Shown one piece after another: positions 1 to 11,847 of a DNA stretch of 64,000 bases. The DNA comes from Brienomyrus brachyistius (lineage: Eukaryota; Chordata; Actinopteri; Osteoglossiformes; Mormyridae). The stretch lies in NCBI RefSeq assembly GCF_023856365.1, contig NC_064539.1:14583519-14647518 (forward strand). The letters are read 5' to 3'. Position numbers and translations under genes: made by a program. The stretch's first letter is position 1. Each line of letters opens with the position of its first letter. Below the pieces are notes generated by a model. The model was given only the letters and a program-made list of their open reading frames with translations. It searched no databases and had not been told where the DNA came from.

Positions 1-108
1 TGGCCTTTGGTCATCTCATCTAAACAATTGCATATAAGCTGGCAACATTATTGAAATGATGAAAAGTATTACAATGTTGAGAACAAAATTTATATCCTGA
101 TACCTTAG

Positions 109-183
109 TTGCATTTTGATCCAGCAGAATCATCACCTTTGGATGACCTTATTGATCTAGCTGCATCATTTAGTGGCAAATGA
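109..183 (+). CDS. Putative last coding exon of an unidentified upstream gene
   Basis: A pyrimidine-containing stretch ending in CCTTAG at 108 could be a 3' splice site. It is followed by 24 open codons and a TGA at 181-183. The predicted tail is acidic and hydrophobic and ends in DDLIDLAASFSGK. About 1.1 kb downstream lie two AATAAA signals, which fits a terminal exon plus 3' UTR. I do not recognise the protein, and the reading phase across the intron is unknown because upstream exons are outside the window. It could be chance. The support is the combination of acceptor, stop and downstream poly(A) signals on the same strand. Confidence 0.35.
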   Translation: MHFDPAESSPLDDLIDLAASFSGK

Positions 184-1275
184 AAGCGAGTGATAACTGT
201 AAACACTAGTAAACAAAGCTAATGCTAATTTACCCATTAACTTACTCACTTATACACTGAGCCAGTACGAAAGCATGCTTTCTAAAGGCCAAACGTGAAA
301 TTGTGTTACATTTATATTAAGTTTTTTATTCTCTCGAAGGATTATGTAGCATGCTTCTTGTTTTATTGTGTGTTTTATGTACAGTCTTAGACACTTGTCT
401 TAACCGGCGTAACATTTCCTGTATGGTGTGAAGGTTGCTAATGTGATGTTTCAGAGAAATTTCATAGTTGTAATAGATCCAGAATGCTTCATACCATACA
501 CTTACACAAGTGTACATCAGTGTATCTTCTGGGAGTGGTCTGTGGCTCAGTGGATTAGGATATTGTGACTGTGATTGTTAGGTCGCTGGTTCAAATCCCT
601 TAGTCGGCCAAGATTTCACCGTTGGACCTTTGAGCCATGCTTCAATTTCTCCAGGGACTTTGAATTGTACGTTGCTTTGGAGAAAAGTGTCTTCTAATTA
701 AAATGTAAGTTATGTGCTAGGTTCTGTCCAGAACATATTAGAGATTCAGTGCATTGCTTACTATACGGGGAGGTTTGGGGCAAATTTCCACATTTTAAAG
801 TTGCATAGGATTAAGCTTTTTCATTTTGCTTTAATGCAGGGAAAAAGTAAAGATATAAATCCTAAACATCAAAGATAACATTTTCGCCTATTGTCTTTTT
901 TTCTGTAAACTAATTTTATTCTAGTTGTCATATAATTGTAACGTTTATATGTCCTGCTATAATGTTATAAAAGTATTATACTTTAAAACTAGAAAAGATA
1001 GGATGATCCCTCAAGATATCATACCTGAAAAGCAGCTGCCCTTCAACATGGTATTAAGTTTCTTATAGTTTCTTAACTTCCTAAATTTTTCATTTGCGTC
1101 GAAGATTTGTGTAATTTCATCCTAGATATTTGGAGGAACATTGACTGGACACAAGTGTGAAAACAAGGTTTTGACCATTTCAGATCAAAAATATATTTGT
1201 TTCATTTTATTTGCTGAGTACCTAAGATGTAATTTATGTAAATTGCCAATAAAGATTTTGGAGTTAAAAATAAAT
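184..1275 (+). other. Probable 3' UTR with two poly(A) signals
   Basis: AT-rich non-coding sequence follows the putative stop at 181-183. AATAAA occurs at 1248-1253 and again at 1269-1274, each a plausible cleavage signal. A tRNA-derived SINE sits inside (530-712). No open frame of note is present. The assignment depends on the upstream exon call. Confidence 0.35.
530..712 (+). mobile_element. tRNA-derived SINE with L2-type tail
   Basis: The head carries an A-box-like GTGGCTCAGTGGATTAGG and a B-box-like CTGGTTCAAATCCC. A central domain and a 3' tail GGAGAAAAGTGTCTTCTAAT follow, resembling the tail shared by fish V-type SINEs and L2 LINEs. A second copy of the same family is at 34978-35155. 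No target duplication could be defined. Confidence 0.6.
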
Positions 1276-1553
1276 TTTTACTTTTAGGTTGCTGCTTTAT
1301 TTGTATGTTTCTAATTTGTATGTTTCTGTAGTTTCGTTTTCAGTTTATATGTAAACCACATGTAAATTCAGATTCCATATGTAAAATTTGAATCTACCAT
1401 GTGACTGGCTTCGCATCCAAAGTGTCCTCTGCCTCTTACCCTGTGCTGTGATTTATTGAGGAATGAGTGCTAAAAAAAATCAGGTTTCAGTATAAGGTGA
1501 AACGTGAATAATGGAAATTGCTTTATTGCTGCAGTTTGATATATGTTGCCTGA
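1276..1553. other. Intergenic spacer, nothing recognised
   Basis: AT-rich unique-looking sequence between the putative upstream poly(A) site and the palindromic repeat. I see no open frame, RNA gene or repeat in it. Confidence 0.5.
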
Positions 1554-2052
1554 TTCATTTCAGTAACTCTTCAAATTTATAAATGGGAACATATGTAGAT
1601 TACTTTGGATGAACGGGTTTGATTAATAAAGGAGGGTTGTTACATAATTCAAAAGTTGAGCAGTTAGGAAGTATGCCAGGTATGTTAAATACGGATCACT
1701 AATGGGTGGGTATCATTTCCTGTTTTTGTGTTGTTTATCACATAGAGTACTGCAGTGAAAATCTCATTTTCATCTTTTCTTTGAAATGATCTTTACCACT
1801 TTGTAAAGTTGTTGTTTAAGAAGTGCTGGTATGATTACTTTTATTTTACCAATGCAGTTTTGATGCATTATTCACTATTGTTATCATACACCTAGACAAT
1901 TCACACTGAAAATTTTTTATTGAAAATGAAAACTGTGATGTGAAATGAAAATGAAACCCACCCATTAGTGATCCCATTTATTTATCAAACCCATTCAGCC
2001 AAAGTAATCTACATATGTTCCAATTGATAAATTTGAAGATTAACTGAAATGA
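1554..2052. repeat. Imperfect 0.5-kb inverted repeat (palindromic MITE-like)
   Basis: The left arm starts with TCATTTCAGTAACTCTTCAAA and the right arm ends with its near reverse complement. Inner blocks also pair: ACATATGTAGATTACTTTGG (from 1589) with its complement near 2000, and GATCACTAATGGGTGGG (from 1696) with its complement near 1960. The left arm carries about 60 extra bases. No coding capacity and no clear target duplication; the transposon family is unknown. Confidence 0.6.
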
Positions 2053-2739
2053 CTTTGGTAGAAGAAATTTTGTTCACCCATCTCTATTAACTAATCCTGC
2101 AACGCAAGCCAAACATGCACAGTGACATTTCTGGGCTGTGATCCCAAATGCTAGGAATTTTGGCTGGCAACTGGAATCACTCCAGGTGATAATGGTTATG
2201 GAAAATGAAAAAAAATAAATCGATCTGACCCCAATACATTTTTACACTGTGCGTAGGACGGATAGGATGGGACGGGATAGGATAGGACAGGATAGCATCT
2301 CGTCCATAGTGCATCCTCTGTAAATTTTACAATCATCTAAATTAAGTCAGTCTTAAAAACATTACACTTAACTCTTTCTCTGGAGCTACTTTATAACACC
2401 TAATGTGGCGCCATGATAGTGCATATAATATTTGCATGCTAACCGTTTTACAGGGTGTCACACTCCTTTTTGGATGGCGGCGTGGTGGTTTTCAAAACTT
2501 TCTTTTTATTGTCGTTTCCAGCAACAGGTGGCCTAATTCAGTCACTTCAGTGACATATATCAGTAAATTGTTACGCAAACGGACAAAATCTAATGGCTAC
2601 TTAGGTTTGCTAATTTAGTTGATTGATGTAACACTCCAGAATTTATATTAACCACTGGTTTATTTAGATTATTGACGTATTACATAGATGCACTGCTGTT
2701 TCACCAATAGGGGTCATACATGCATTTACAGAGCAGATG
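2053..2739. other. Spacer with short (GGATA)n tract
   Basis: Unique-looking AT-rich sequence. An imperfect GGATA/GGACG pentamer tract lies at about 2255-2297. Short open frames here look random. Confidence 0.5.
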
Positions 2740-3008
2740 GGAAGCTGCTCACCTGGGATGTTAGTGGCAGCCATGCGAGGAGTGCAGAGGGAAATCATAC
2801 TTTCCTAGTGAAAGTGGTGCTGTTTGTGGATTCCAGACGGAAAGAATTCGTTCTGCTGTCGAGTACGGAATACTGACATTAGTGACGACTTGGTCAGTAT
2901 CGGGAATACGATCTTCATTAATCAGCCCGAAAGCTTGGTTTTACAAGAGGATAGCTGGTTATATATCTGTTGCACCTTTGCACGTTTATTGGTTCAAGCG
3001 ACAAAGCC
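2740..3008 (+). promoter_or_regulatory. rtkn: Probable upstream promoter/5' UTR of rtkn long form
   Basis: This stretch is richer in GC and CpG than its flanks and ends at the start codon of the first rtkn exon. A TATA-like TTATATAT lies at 2959-2966, about 45 bp before the ATG, so a very short leader is possible. Other open frames overlapping here (to 3148) are in different frames and are not conserved-looking. Position is the main evidence; no start site can be proven from sequence. Confidence 0.35.
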
Positions 3009-3119
3009 ATGTTTTGCCGAAATCAGACAACAAGGGCTACAGTGGCGAGGGGGTCTGCCCTGGAAATGGAGATACGACGGGGGAAGTTCAGGATGAGTAT
3101 ATTCATGGATTCATCTCAG
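3009..3119 (+). CDS. rtkn: rtkn alternative first exon 1a (long N-terminus)
   Basis: The ATG at 3009 opens 37 codons ending at a CAG|GTGGGA donor (GT at 3120), phase 0. The peptide begins MFCRNQ and contains VARGSALEMEIRRGKFRMS, which matches the basic N-terminus of the long mammalian rhotekin isoform (MFSRN...VARGSALEMEF...). The basic segment precedes the HR1 repeat once spliced to the exon at 44405. The open frame continues only a few codons past the donor to a TGA. The intron to exon 2 is about 41 kb. The assignment rests on clear similarity to the known family N-terminus. Confidence 0.88.
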
Positions 3120-4300
3120 GTGGGAAATTTCATTCTTTTCTGAATTAGAGTGTTTCTTCGACTCGTTTTGGTAATGTACCTTCGAGCTGAGTGTTACTTT
3201 ACAGCACACGTTTCTGATACAGGGCAGGAAAGACTTTAAGTTCATGTTTTCATTTCATTTCTGGAAATGATAAAAATGCCAGCGCCACTTGGCGATATTA
3301 AGTAAGTGACTTTTCCCCCCGGAATACTATGCTAAAAGCCTCAAAAGGCATAGTATTAACAGTTTTTGAACATGGCCCTTAAGGGAAAAACTGTTGAAAT
3401 AATCCATCCATCCATTTTCCAAACCGCTTATCCTACTAGGTCGCGGGTGTTGAAATAATAAAATAATAAAATACTTATATAATTAATTTGGTTCTACAGC
3501 CATATATTTGATATTTGATGTATCATGAACATCTTTAGCCAAAGGTTCTGGTTTCTGTTAGTGATCGATGTTAGCATTTATACCTGTTATATAAATGGAT
3601 GTAGTCTACTATTAATGAACAAATGGCTGCATCAGTGAATAATATTTTAAAAATAAAATTGTAAGATTCATGAGGAATAAGTAAATATTATATATAATAA
3701 CTGTCCACATATCCCCATAAATGGATTGGAAATCCATTCAGGGGCCCCCGGCATGGACAAGAGGTGGGGGCCTAGGGTACGTGTTTATCGGGGGGGATCA
3801 GGATTTCGATCTACACTCATCCCTACTTACGTGACATATATCTTTATATGAAATATATCTTGTTGATCGCATGAATTCCCTTATCGGTGCCCTTGGACTT
3901 GTAAATATTACCAGGACTTACTGGAATAATGTGTTAACAGGCTTCTTCTGCGGTGAGTCACAAAATATATGTTGCACCCTTAAGCACCACATTTTAATAA
4001 ATGAGCAGTTGTTAAAATTTCCGAATTTCCGAGTTTCAGAAAATCATGCAACGCTGGATGTCTTTTGGAATTATGATTTTCTGTTTTTTGTACATTAAGT
4101 ACAAAAATACAAAAAAAAAACATAATCACAAAAGAAAAGGCTAGCTCACTTTTGGAAACATTTCTGAGACAGAATTTTCCTCAAAATATAGCAAGGCAGT
4201 ATTATCTATATGTAAAATTATATGTAAAATAGTGCTTAGTTAAAAGATGATGGGTCCATTGCACAGAATATTAGTGTACCTTCATTAACAATCCTTTACA
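3120..4300 (+). other. First intron, proximal part
   Basis: AT-rich intronic DNA. Apart from the 44-bp SINE stub at 3404-3447 I see no conserved frame or RNA gene. Confidence 0.6.
3404..3447 (-). mobile_element. 44-bp stub of the ATGG-tail SINE
   Basis: Only the tail of the SINE family is present: an ATCC run, then TTTTCCAAACCGCTTATCC and the GGTCGCGG block. It is flanked on both sides by the direct repeat TGTTGAAATAAT (3392-3403 and 3448-3459). The perfect 12-bp duplication shows it is a complete insertion of a severely 5'-truncated copy, not a decayed full copy. Confidence 0.8.
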
Positions 4301-4657
4301 TCCATCCATCCATTTTCCAAACCGCTTATCCTATTGGGTCGCGGGGGGTCCGGAGCCTATCCCGGAATCAATGGGCACGAGGCAGGGAACAACCCAGGAT
4401 GGGGGGCCAGCCCATTGCAGGGCACACTCACACACCATTCACTCACACATGCACACCTATGGGCAATTCAGCAACTCCAATTAGCCTCAGCATGTTTTTG
4501 GACTGTGGGGGGAAACCGGAGTACCCGGAGGAAACCCCACGACGACATGGGGAGAACATGCAAACTCCGCACACATGTGACCCAGGCGGAGACTCGAACC
4601 CGGGTCCCAGAGGTGTGAGGCGACAGTGCTAACCACTGCACCACCATGCCGCCCCCC
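4301..4657 (-). mobile_element. Full-length tRNA-derived SINE, ATGG tail
   Basis: On the minus strand it reads from GGGGCGGCATGGTGGTGCAG (A-box-like) through GGTTCGAGTCTCC (B box) to GTTTGGAAAATGGATGGATG. The layout matches the DANA/mermaid-like teleost SINEs. The insertion is flanked by AATCCTTTACA at 4290-4300 and 4658-4668. ORFs read across it in either direction are by-products of the repeat. Confidence 0.85.
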
Positions 4658-5136
4658 AATCCTTTACATAAATATTTTTAAAAATGCACAGGTGCACAAA
4701 TATGTAACGTTTATAATTATGGATTATATGAATCCCTCTGGATAAAAAAGTGGTACACATAGAAAACAGCCACAGTAATCACAGCATCACTTTTAGCAGC
4801 AGTAATTATTATTTATGTATTACATTTATTTTAGTTATATACTTCTCTGAAAAACTCAGATGAAGTGACTCATCCATGAAATTCAAGTAATACTTGATCA
4901 GACAAGTTGCTCACTGTTTTTCTATGCCATCATGTTTTTTGATAGTATTTTTTTTAAATCTTACCACCAATTATTAAATTCTTTAACAACCTTGCCTATA
5001 CATGCTGCTATCCTTGGAAAACTGTAGTGTAACTGAAATAATTACCCTTCTAAAGCTAAAGACTAAGACTGCTTTTTCTTCTGCTGTAGTACTTAGACTC
5101 CTATGGTCAAATGCAGCAGTGAAGAATCTACTAAAC

Positions 5137-5337
5137 CAGGAGTGTCAGACTCCAGTCCTGGAGGGCCGGAGCCCTGCACATTTTTGGGCTTTTGAGTTTA
5201 CCCTCATTTAAACACCTGATTCAACTATTTGTGCTAATTATCACACAGCTCTTGAGCTGAATCATTTGTGTGGGAACTGGGAAAGAGCTAAGCTACACAG
5301 GGCTTCGCCCCCCCGGAAATGACGTTTGACACCCCTG
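5137..5337. mobile_element. hAT-type non-autonomous element, 201 bp
   Basis: Ends are CAGGAGTGTCAGACTCCAG and TTTGACACCCCTG, an inverted pair. Internal GGAGGGCCGGAGCCCTGCA resembles a common teleost hAT MITE. Flanks TACTAAAC and CACTAGAC are an imperfect 8-bp duplication, as expected for an old hAT insertion. No coding capacity. Confidence 0.7.
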
Positions 5338-5984
5338 CACTAGACAATCAAGAGCTGGGAAACTAGATTTGTCCCATCTCTTCCTTGAGCTGACAGTTTA
5401 TTGGATTACACATACTAATAGTACAGACTACTGTGTACTTGCTTAAAAAACATAAACATCCCTTTAGTATCACACAGAGAATTCTTATGTGTTCTCAGAT
5501 CAAAGACGCAAAATATTGTAGTTTCCTTTGTTTTGTCAGAATATGATTCACTTTAGTGTATGTCTCATTGTACTTATACTATTGTGCTATTTCATGTGTT
5601 TTGTTCATCACTGCCTTTAAAGTTTGTGTGGCAGTGAGACAATGAATTGTGATCCAACCCTTTTAAAGCACACACCTACAGTATGAAGACCTTGTTTTAT
5701 ACAGACATGGAATGCAAATAATTAAACACAATAGAACCTAGTTTAGGATATCATATACAGAGTTCAGGTGGACTGAATATGATACAAAGCTTTAATGATA
5801 CAAAGCTTTGTTGTACAAATCTCATCATGTACATTTTCATGGACATAATAGTAGTGAAAAGAATAAACACGGCGGCTACTGTGAGTGTAACTGAGAAAAT
5901 GCTGAGTATAACTGAGTGCAATTATTATGTGCATTATGACTGTGGATAGTAGGGTAGTGAAAGTGTCTTATGAGGAGTGGTTAG

Positions 5985-6810
5985 CAGAGCCGAATTTGTT
6001 CAGCTCCAATTTTGTCTCGTCTCTTCAAAGAACATTCTGCCACAAGTCTTTTGACATGTTCAGCTGTATTTTGGAACATGTCAGTTAGGCTTTCCCATGC
6101 CTCTCTCTCAGCAGTGCAGTCCTTTTGGGTCTTCAGTATAACCTTCTTTGACTGAGATGGTAACTGATGGTGCAAGTTGAAACTATTATATCTTCTGCCT
6201 CAAGGTAAACTTGAATCTCTGTGGCAGTGATTTGGAGAGTTGCTTTTTCCAATGTTTAACAATCCTTCACTGTAGTCTCTGATCAAGTTTTCTCTTGCAA
6301 CTGTATCCATGGAGGCTGGTTACAACATTGCCATAGGCCACAGACTTCTTGATAACTTTGCGTATGGTGGAAACAGCAACACCAAGGTTCCTGGATATGG
6401 ACTTGTAGCTCTGTGATTATTCACGCTTAGCCACGATTTTTTCTCAGTTTGCCCTTTTCAAGGTCATTGTAGTAAAAAAAAAACAGGAGAGTAAGTCTAT
6501 TTTCCTATTCAGACTTGTGCAATGGGTTAAATTTATACTGTAGGCACCTCTACGTTATGGCAGACTTGTTCTCCCCTCAAGTAAAGTAGAATCACGTGCT
6601 TGAAATGTATGTAATGCCAGTCATATTGTCCCAGCCATTTTAGGATTTATTATGTAATGACCTGAGAGTTAATTAACTGCTTCACTTGTTTTAATTTGTT
6701 TCATTGCATATCCAAAGAAATGTATATGTGTATGCTAGAAATTTTCTGGAGTAAACGGTGAATTGTTTGCAGAAAGTACATGAGTGCCAATATTTTTGTC
6801 CACATACGAA
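5985..6810 (-). pseudogene. Tc1-like transposase remnant
   Basis: Reading the minus strand from about 6465 gives a broken helix-turn-helix segment (SYKSISRNLGVAVSTIRKVIKK) interrupted by stop codons. It continues in shifted frames to a stretch ending ECSLKRRDKIGAEQ near 5985. The segment 6783-6808 (TGAGTGCCAATATTTTTGTCC) looks like a Tc1 terminus. The distal half of the transposase and the other terminus are not recognisable. Tc1 transposases cut and paste DNA at TA; this copy cannot encode one. Confidence 0.6.
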
Positions 6811-7126
6811 CCTTGCATTTTCTGTCTCAGCACAGGTCTCTCCATGTGTCCAATTCCCTCTCACTATTGTTTATTTTTAGTTAAAGCAATGTTTGTGTGT
6901 TTTCGTGTCATCATTGAGTGGTCCGCCATCAGTAAGCTTTCTGGCGTCCTCATGCCCCTAATTTAGTGCACTTGTGTGGCATATACCCACAAGTACAGAA
7001 AGCGTTTACAAAGGCAAGAGGTATGCAAACCACTAAGAAGCAGGCACACCCTAACTATTTATCATCTTCTTACCACTAATACCTGGCAACACAGGGAACA
7101 AGCTGGATGAAACGCTACTTTATCAC

Positions 7127-7302
7127 ATGTCACATGTCACATACATGCATGATGGTTTACAGGCACCAGTTAGCCTAAATGTATGCCTTGGCACTGTGGG
7201 AAGCAACCTGCAAAGCAAGGGCAGTGTATACTTGATACACTCACAGATCAGAGGTGGGATTCAAACCAGACTGAGGCGACAGTGCTACCCATTGTACCGC
7301 CC
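7127..7302 (-). mobile_element. Old diverged SINE copy
   Basis: The order of blocks (TTAGCCTAA..., GGCACTGTGGGAAGCAACC, GATTCAAACCAGACTGAGGCG, ACAGTGCTACCCATTGTACCGCC) matches the minus strand of the ATGG-tail SINE family with heavy substitution. The tail is not recognisable. Confidence 0.5.
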
Positions 7303-8536
7303 ACACACTAACCAAAATACGTTGTTGTTTGTCATGAATGTCTAGTGTTCATTAAAGTCTAATCTCCCTCACCTGGAACTTCCAGATTCAGTAAATTGTG
7401 AGATGCAGAGATCCACAGGAAAAGCACTAGTGAGTCACTGGTGATCTCTGTCTACTGTCTGCAGTTTCTTTCCCACAAGCAATTATTTCACCACCTCTCT
7501 GATAAGCGTAATACATTTTGTGACTATAAACTGAGTTGTATAAAATCTACCTTTCCTCTATAAGGAGAAGGCAAACATGTTTATGTACAAAACTTAATAG
7601 ATCCTTCACAGCTGCTCTGCATGTGTATTTTCTAGCTCAACTGGGCTTGCAATTTGCAAGTGGTTTTATTTTTTCTGAGAGCTTTGGAGGTTTTTGAGAT
7701 TTTCACTTGGCAGACCTGGCCGTCTTTCACTACAAATCGGCCGTAAGTGTCTCATCTGGGCTGTTATCTGAACACTCTTCTGCTGCTGTCTTTTATTCCC
7801 GTCAGTAAACTGGTATTGACTACCCCTGTTCAGGAACTCACATTCATTTTCTCATTACGCAACCCAGCAACTCTACTCCCACCTCTCCTGGACGTGACAT
7901 ATAACCCTCAGATATGTGATATAGTACAAATAGTACAGGTTGAGACATTGGCTTGTTAAAAGCCCTTTGTAAGAAATCAGCCAGCCAGCCAACCAGCTTT
8001 GACAGTATTGTGTGTCACTCATTGATTGGAGGAGAAACTTGTTCCTGGGGGACAGGGTGCACAAAACAATCTGTGATTCAATACTGTAAATGTGGATTTT
8101 CCAAATGGATTTTTGCTTTTCATGGTGTCTGGGACTGACTCATAGCTTGACTTGATTTTTTTTAAGGATTATGAGTCATTTTTTTCCTTCTGTTTGCACT
8201 CCCTTCCTGATTGGTCACAGTTTTGTTTAGTCAGTTCCGCCCCCAGTCATTCAGACTCGCTCCTCCTTGATTTCAGCCATGTAACCTCTTTGTAATTTCT
8301 GCGGTGACCCCTCCCACCTCCACTCCCCATTCTACCTTGTGCTTTCATGGCAAAAAAGCAACCCTGCTCCGGATGCAGCATACGCCGCTTTGGCAGGATT
8401 TTGCATGTCTTACATAGTGCTTATGACTACATAAAAACAGTACATTACCACATTTCACCACAGAGGGTCATTTGAGGTGCACAACATTAAAATCCCTTTG
8501 GGACAATTGCAGACAATCCACTTCTACCATATGTTA
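7303..8536 (+). other. Intron, nothing recognised
   Basis: AT-rich intronic sequence. Short frames on both strands at 7747-8138 overlap one another and show no domain or codon pattern worth naming. Confidence 0.5.
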
Positions 8537-10054
8537 CAGCCATGGCCAGAAGTTTTGAGAGTATCACCAATATTAATTTTCACAAAGTCTGATGCCTCAG
8601 TTTTTATTATGGCAATTTGCATAGACTCCAGAATGTTATGAAGAGTGAAGAGATGAATTCCAATTAATTGCAAAGTTCCTCTTTGCCATGAAAATGAACT
8701 TAATCCCATAAAATCGATTTCCACTGCATTTCAGCCCTACCATAAAAGGAACAGCTGACATCATCTCGATGATTCTTTCACAGGTGAGAGTTGAAAAGGT
8801 TGGAGATCACTCTGTCATACTGATTGAGTTAGAATAGCATACTGAATGCTTTTAAAGGAGGGTGGTGCTTAAAATCATTGTTCTTCCTCCATTAACAATG
8901 GTACGTACAAGGAAACACGTGCAGTCATCATTGCTTTTGTGCAAAAAGGGCTTCACAGGCAAGGATATTGCTGCTAGTAAGATTGCACCTAAATCAACCA
9001 TTTATTGGATCATCAAGAACTTCAAGGAGAGAGGTCCAGTTGTTGTGAAGAAGGCTTCAGGGCACCCAAGAAAGTCTAGCAAGTGCCAGGGCTGTCTCCT
9101 AATGTTGATTCAGCTGTGGGATTGGAGCACCACCAGGGCAGAGCTCGCTCAGGAATAGCAGCAGGCATCTGCTCTCACAGTGAAGCCAAGCCTTTTGGAG
9201 GATGGCCTGGTGTCAAGAAGGGCAACAAAGAAGCCACATCTCTCCAAGAAAGACTGATATTCTGCAAACAGTGCAGGGATCGAACTGCTGAGGAGTTGGG
9301 TAAAGTCATTTTCTCTAATGAATCCCCTGTCTAATTGGTTGGATCATCTGGAAAAAAGATTGTCCAGAGAAGAAAAGGTGAGTGCCTGTGTCATGCCAAT
9401 AATAAAGCATCCTGAGACCATTCTTGTGTGGGGTTGCTTCTCAGCCAAAGGAGTGGGCTCACTCACAGTTTTGCCTAAGAACACATCCATGAATAAAGAA
9501 TGGTACCAAAACATCCTCTGAGAGCAACTTCTTCCAACCATCCAAGAGCAGTTTGGTGACGAACAATGCCTTTTCCAGCATGATGGAGCACTGTGCCATA
9601 AGACAGAAGTGATAATTAAGGGCTCGGGGAATAAAACATGAACATTTTGGGTCCATAGCCAGGAAACTCCCCAAACCTTAATCCCATCGAGAACTTGTGG
9701 TCACTCCTCAAGAGGAGGATGGACAAACAAAAACCCACAAATTCTGACAAACTCCAAGCATTGATTATTCAAGAATGGGCTGCCATCAGTCAGGATTTGG
9801 CCCATAAGTTGATTGACAGCGGTGTCAGGGTAAATTGCAGAGGTCTTGAAAAAGAAGGACCAGCACTGCAAATATTGGCTTTTTGTATAAACTTAATGTA
9901 ATTGTCAATAAGAGCCTTTGACACTTATGAAATGCTTGTAATTATACTTCAGTATACCATAGAAACATCTGACAAAAAGATATACAAACACTGAAGCAGC
10001 AAGCTTTGTGAAAACCAATACTTGTGTCATTCTCAATACTTTTGGCCACAACAG
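8537..10054 (+). mobile_element. Tc1-like transposon, about 1.5 kb, inactive
   Basis: Left end CAGCCATGGCCAGAAGTTTTG and right end (reverse) CTGTTGTGGCCAAAAGTATTG are diverged inverted termini. Both continue into matching AATNTTAATTTTCACAAAG-type subterminal sequence. TA dinucleotides flank both ends (8535-8536 and 10055-10056). The interior carries a decayed transposase. Confidence 0.8.
8898..9862 (+). pseudogene. Broken Tc1 transposase
   Basis: The ATG at 8898 starts an N-terminal helix-turn-helix region (KGFTGKDIAASKIAPKSTIYWIIKN). Later pieces lie in different frames: GCFSAKGVGSL and the DDE-domain middle at 9318-9521, and the C-terminal WSLLKRRMDK segment after 9695. At least three frame changes or deletions and several stops separate them. 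No active enzyme can be made. Confidence 0.75.
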
Positions 10055-10056
10055 TA

Positions 10057-11847
10057 CTATTACCATCCCTAGTCAACAGGTTCCTATAACAGATGATGTT
10101 TCAGTGCTGAACAAACCCCATACAGACCCCCAAAGTTCCTGATTTGACAGCTAAATTGAGAGTTACAGGTGCAAGAGTCAATGAGGCAGCTGCAGCCAGA
10201 CCATACTATGTTCTGGGTGTGAACAAATGAATGTTGTGCCTTTTCACATCATGACTGATACATACAATATATAGGACCTGCACTTCCACCTGTAATTTGT
10301 ATCACATTAAATCCCATCATGCAAATTAATCCACCCTTGCTTTTGACATGTGTTTTGACATTATTTCTAATTGACCAACAGAGTGCGCTGCTTTTCAAGA
10401 ATGTAAAAGTAAACTCTAAAGAAAATTTGGTGCCCTCCAGTGGTGAATAACCTGACAAAGCATTTCATTTTATTTTTGGGGTGAGGCATTGTGTCCTTAA
10501 ACCTACAAGACTTTGGGTTTGATTTCCACTTCAATTATTTGTTGTATGAAGTATTTATGGGTCTCTTCTGAGGGCTTATGTTCCTCCAACATTTGAAAGA
10601 CATGTAGGTTAGGAGAATCGCTGTCCATAAGTTTCCCCTAAAATATCTGCATATGTTTCCTAGTATGAGCTCCAAGTTCACTGTGACCTTGCATTTGATA
10701 AGCAGTTATGGATATTTAGTGCATGATTAAGTTATTATTTTGTACATTAAAAATAATCAGTGTGTATGTATACACCACCTCATGGTCTGTCTCTCATTCT
10801 GGAATGTCCCCTACCTTGTGCCCTGTGTTCCTGTTTTAGTATAAGACATGTGGAAGCCCATTAAAAATGGAACCAGGTCTTTTAAAGTGCATAGAACTTC
10901 TCATTGGTTGCAGATATGAAGCAGTTTGATAGAAGCAGAATTTTTATTAATATTCATGTAAGAGGAATGACTCCGGTAGCTGCTATGGTCTCGCAGCCAT
11001 TGTACTATCATTCACGCAGCCCAAAAGCCATTTGGAAGAGTTTTTATCTACTTTCTGGCCTAGATGTTTGGCTTACTCTACTTGGATCTGTTCATTTCCT
11101 TTTCAGCTTCTTCTCCCTGAATGTCATAGTCCAAAGTGAGAGAGAGTGACCAACTCAAAACAACTCAGCCATGTATAATTGAGATTAACTTATTTTTCAT
11201 CTTATCTCTCCCCTTAAAAGCCTACTAAGCGCAATATAAGAATGTGAAGTGAATGAAAGGTCAGTATGACCTTTGGTTACTGTGCTAAACTGTCAATTCA
11301 GTGTATTTTTTATTAGCCTACTCCTGCAAGAAGGACTTAATGTAATATATAATACTTAAATTATGCTTGATAAGAATTTGGATTTCCCAGAGTATATAAT
11401 TTTTCTCCTCTTGATAAACTTGTCTTACAGCTTTTATAAGCACCTCATTAGTCTCCTCCATGTGTTACCATAATCCCCTGAAGGGTTCATGCCACAGCTG
11501 TCTGATTCTGAACTGTAAAAACACAATCAAAGTCTTTCTGTCTGGATGTTCAAGATGGCTCTCTGGGACTCTCTGGGAGGACCACGCCCCTCTGTGCCTT
11601 GTTTGTGTATATAGAATGGCTTTCTGTTTCGCCATTGTGTATGCTGCATCAGTGAACTGATTGTGAATGATTGTGCCGCAGGAGGGGGGGGATTTGAAGA
11701 AATCAATTGGTCATAGAGTATATTCTTTGATTCTTTTACCTGTTCTTCATAGTGGCAAGTATCAGAGTTAATTTCTATTCTTCAGATAGTTTTGTCTCTA
11801 GAGAACTCAGAACTTGGTATAGGAAATGTTCCTATACAGCACAACAT
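10057..11847 (+). other. Intron, nothing recognised
   Basis: AT-rich sequence without conserved frames or repeats that I can identify. Short frames around 10904-11149 look random. Confidence 0.5.

Noticed and set aside
2403..2876. Two short plus frames upstream of rtkn exon 1a
   Set aside because: No similarity, no splice pattern linking them to rtkn, and lengths of 62-71 codons are ordinary by chance.
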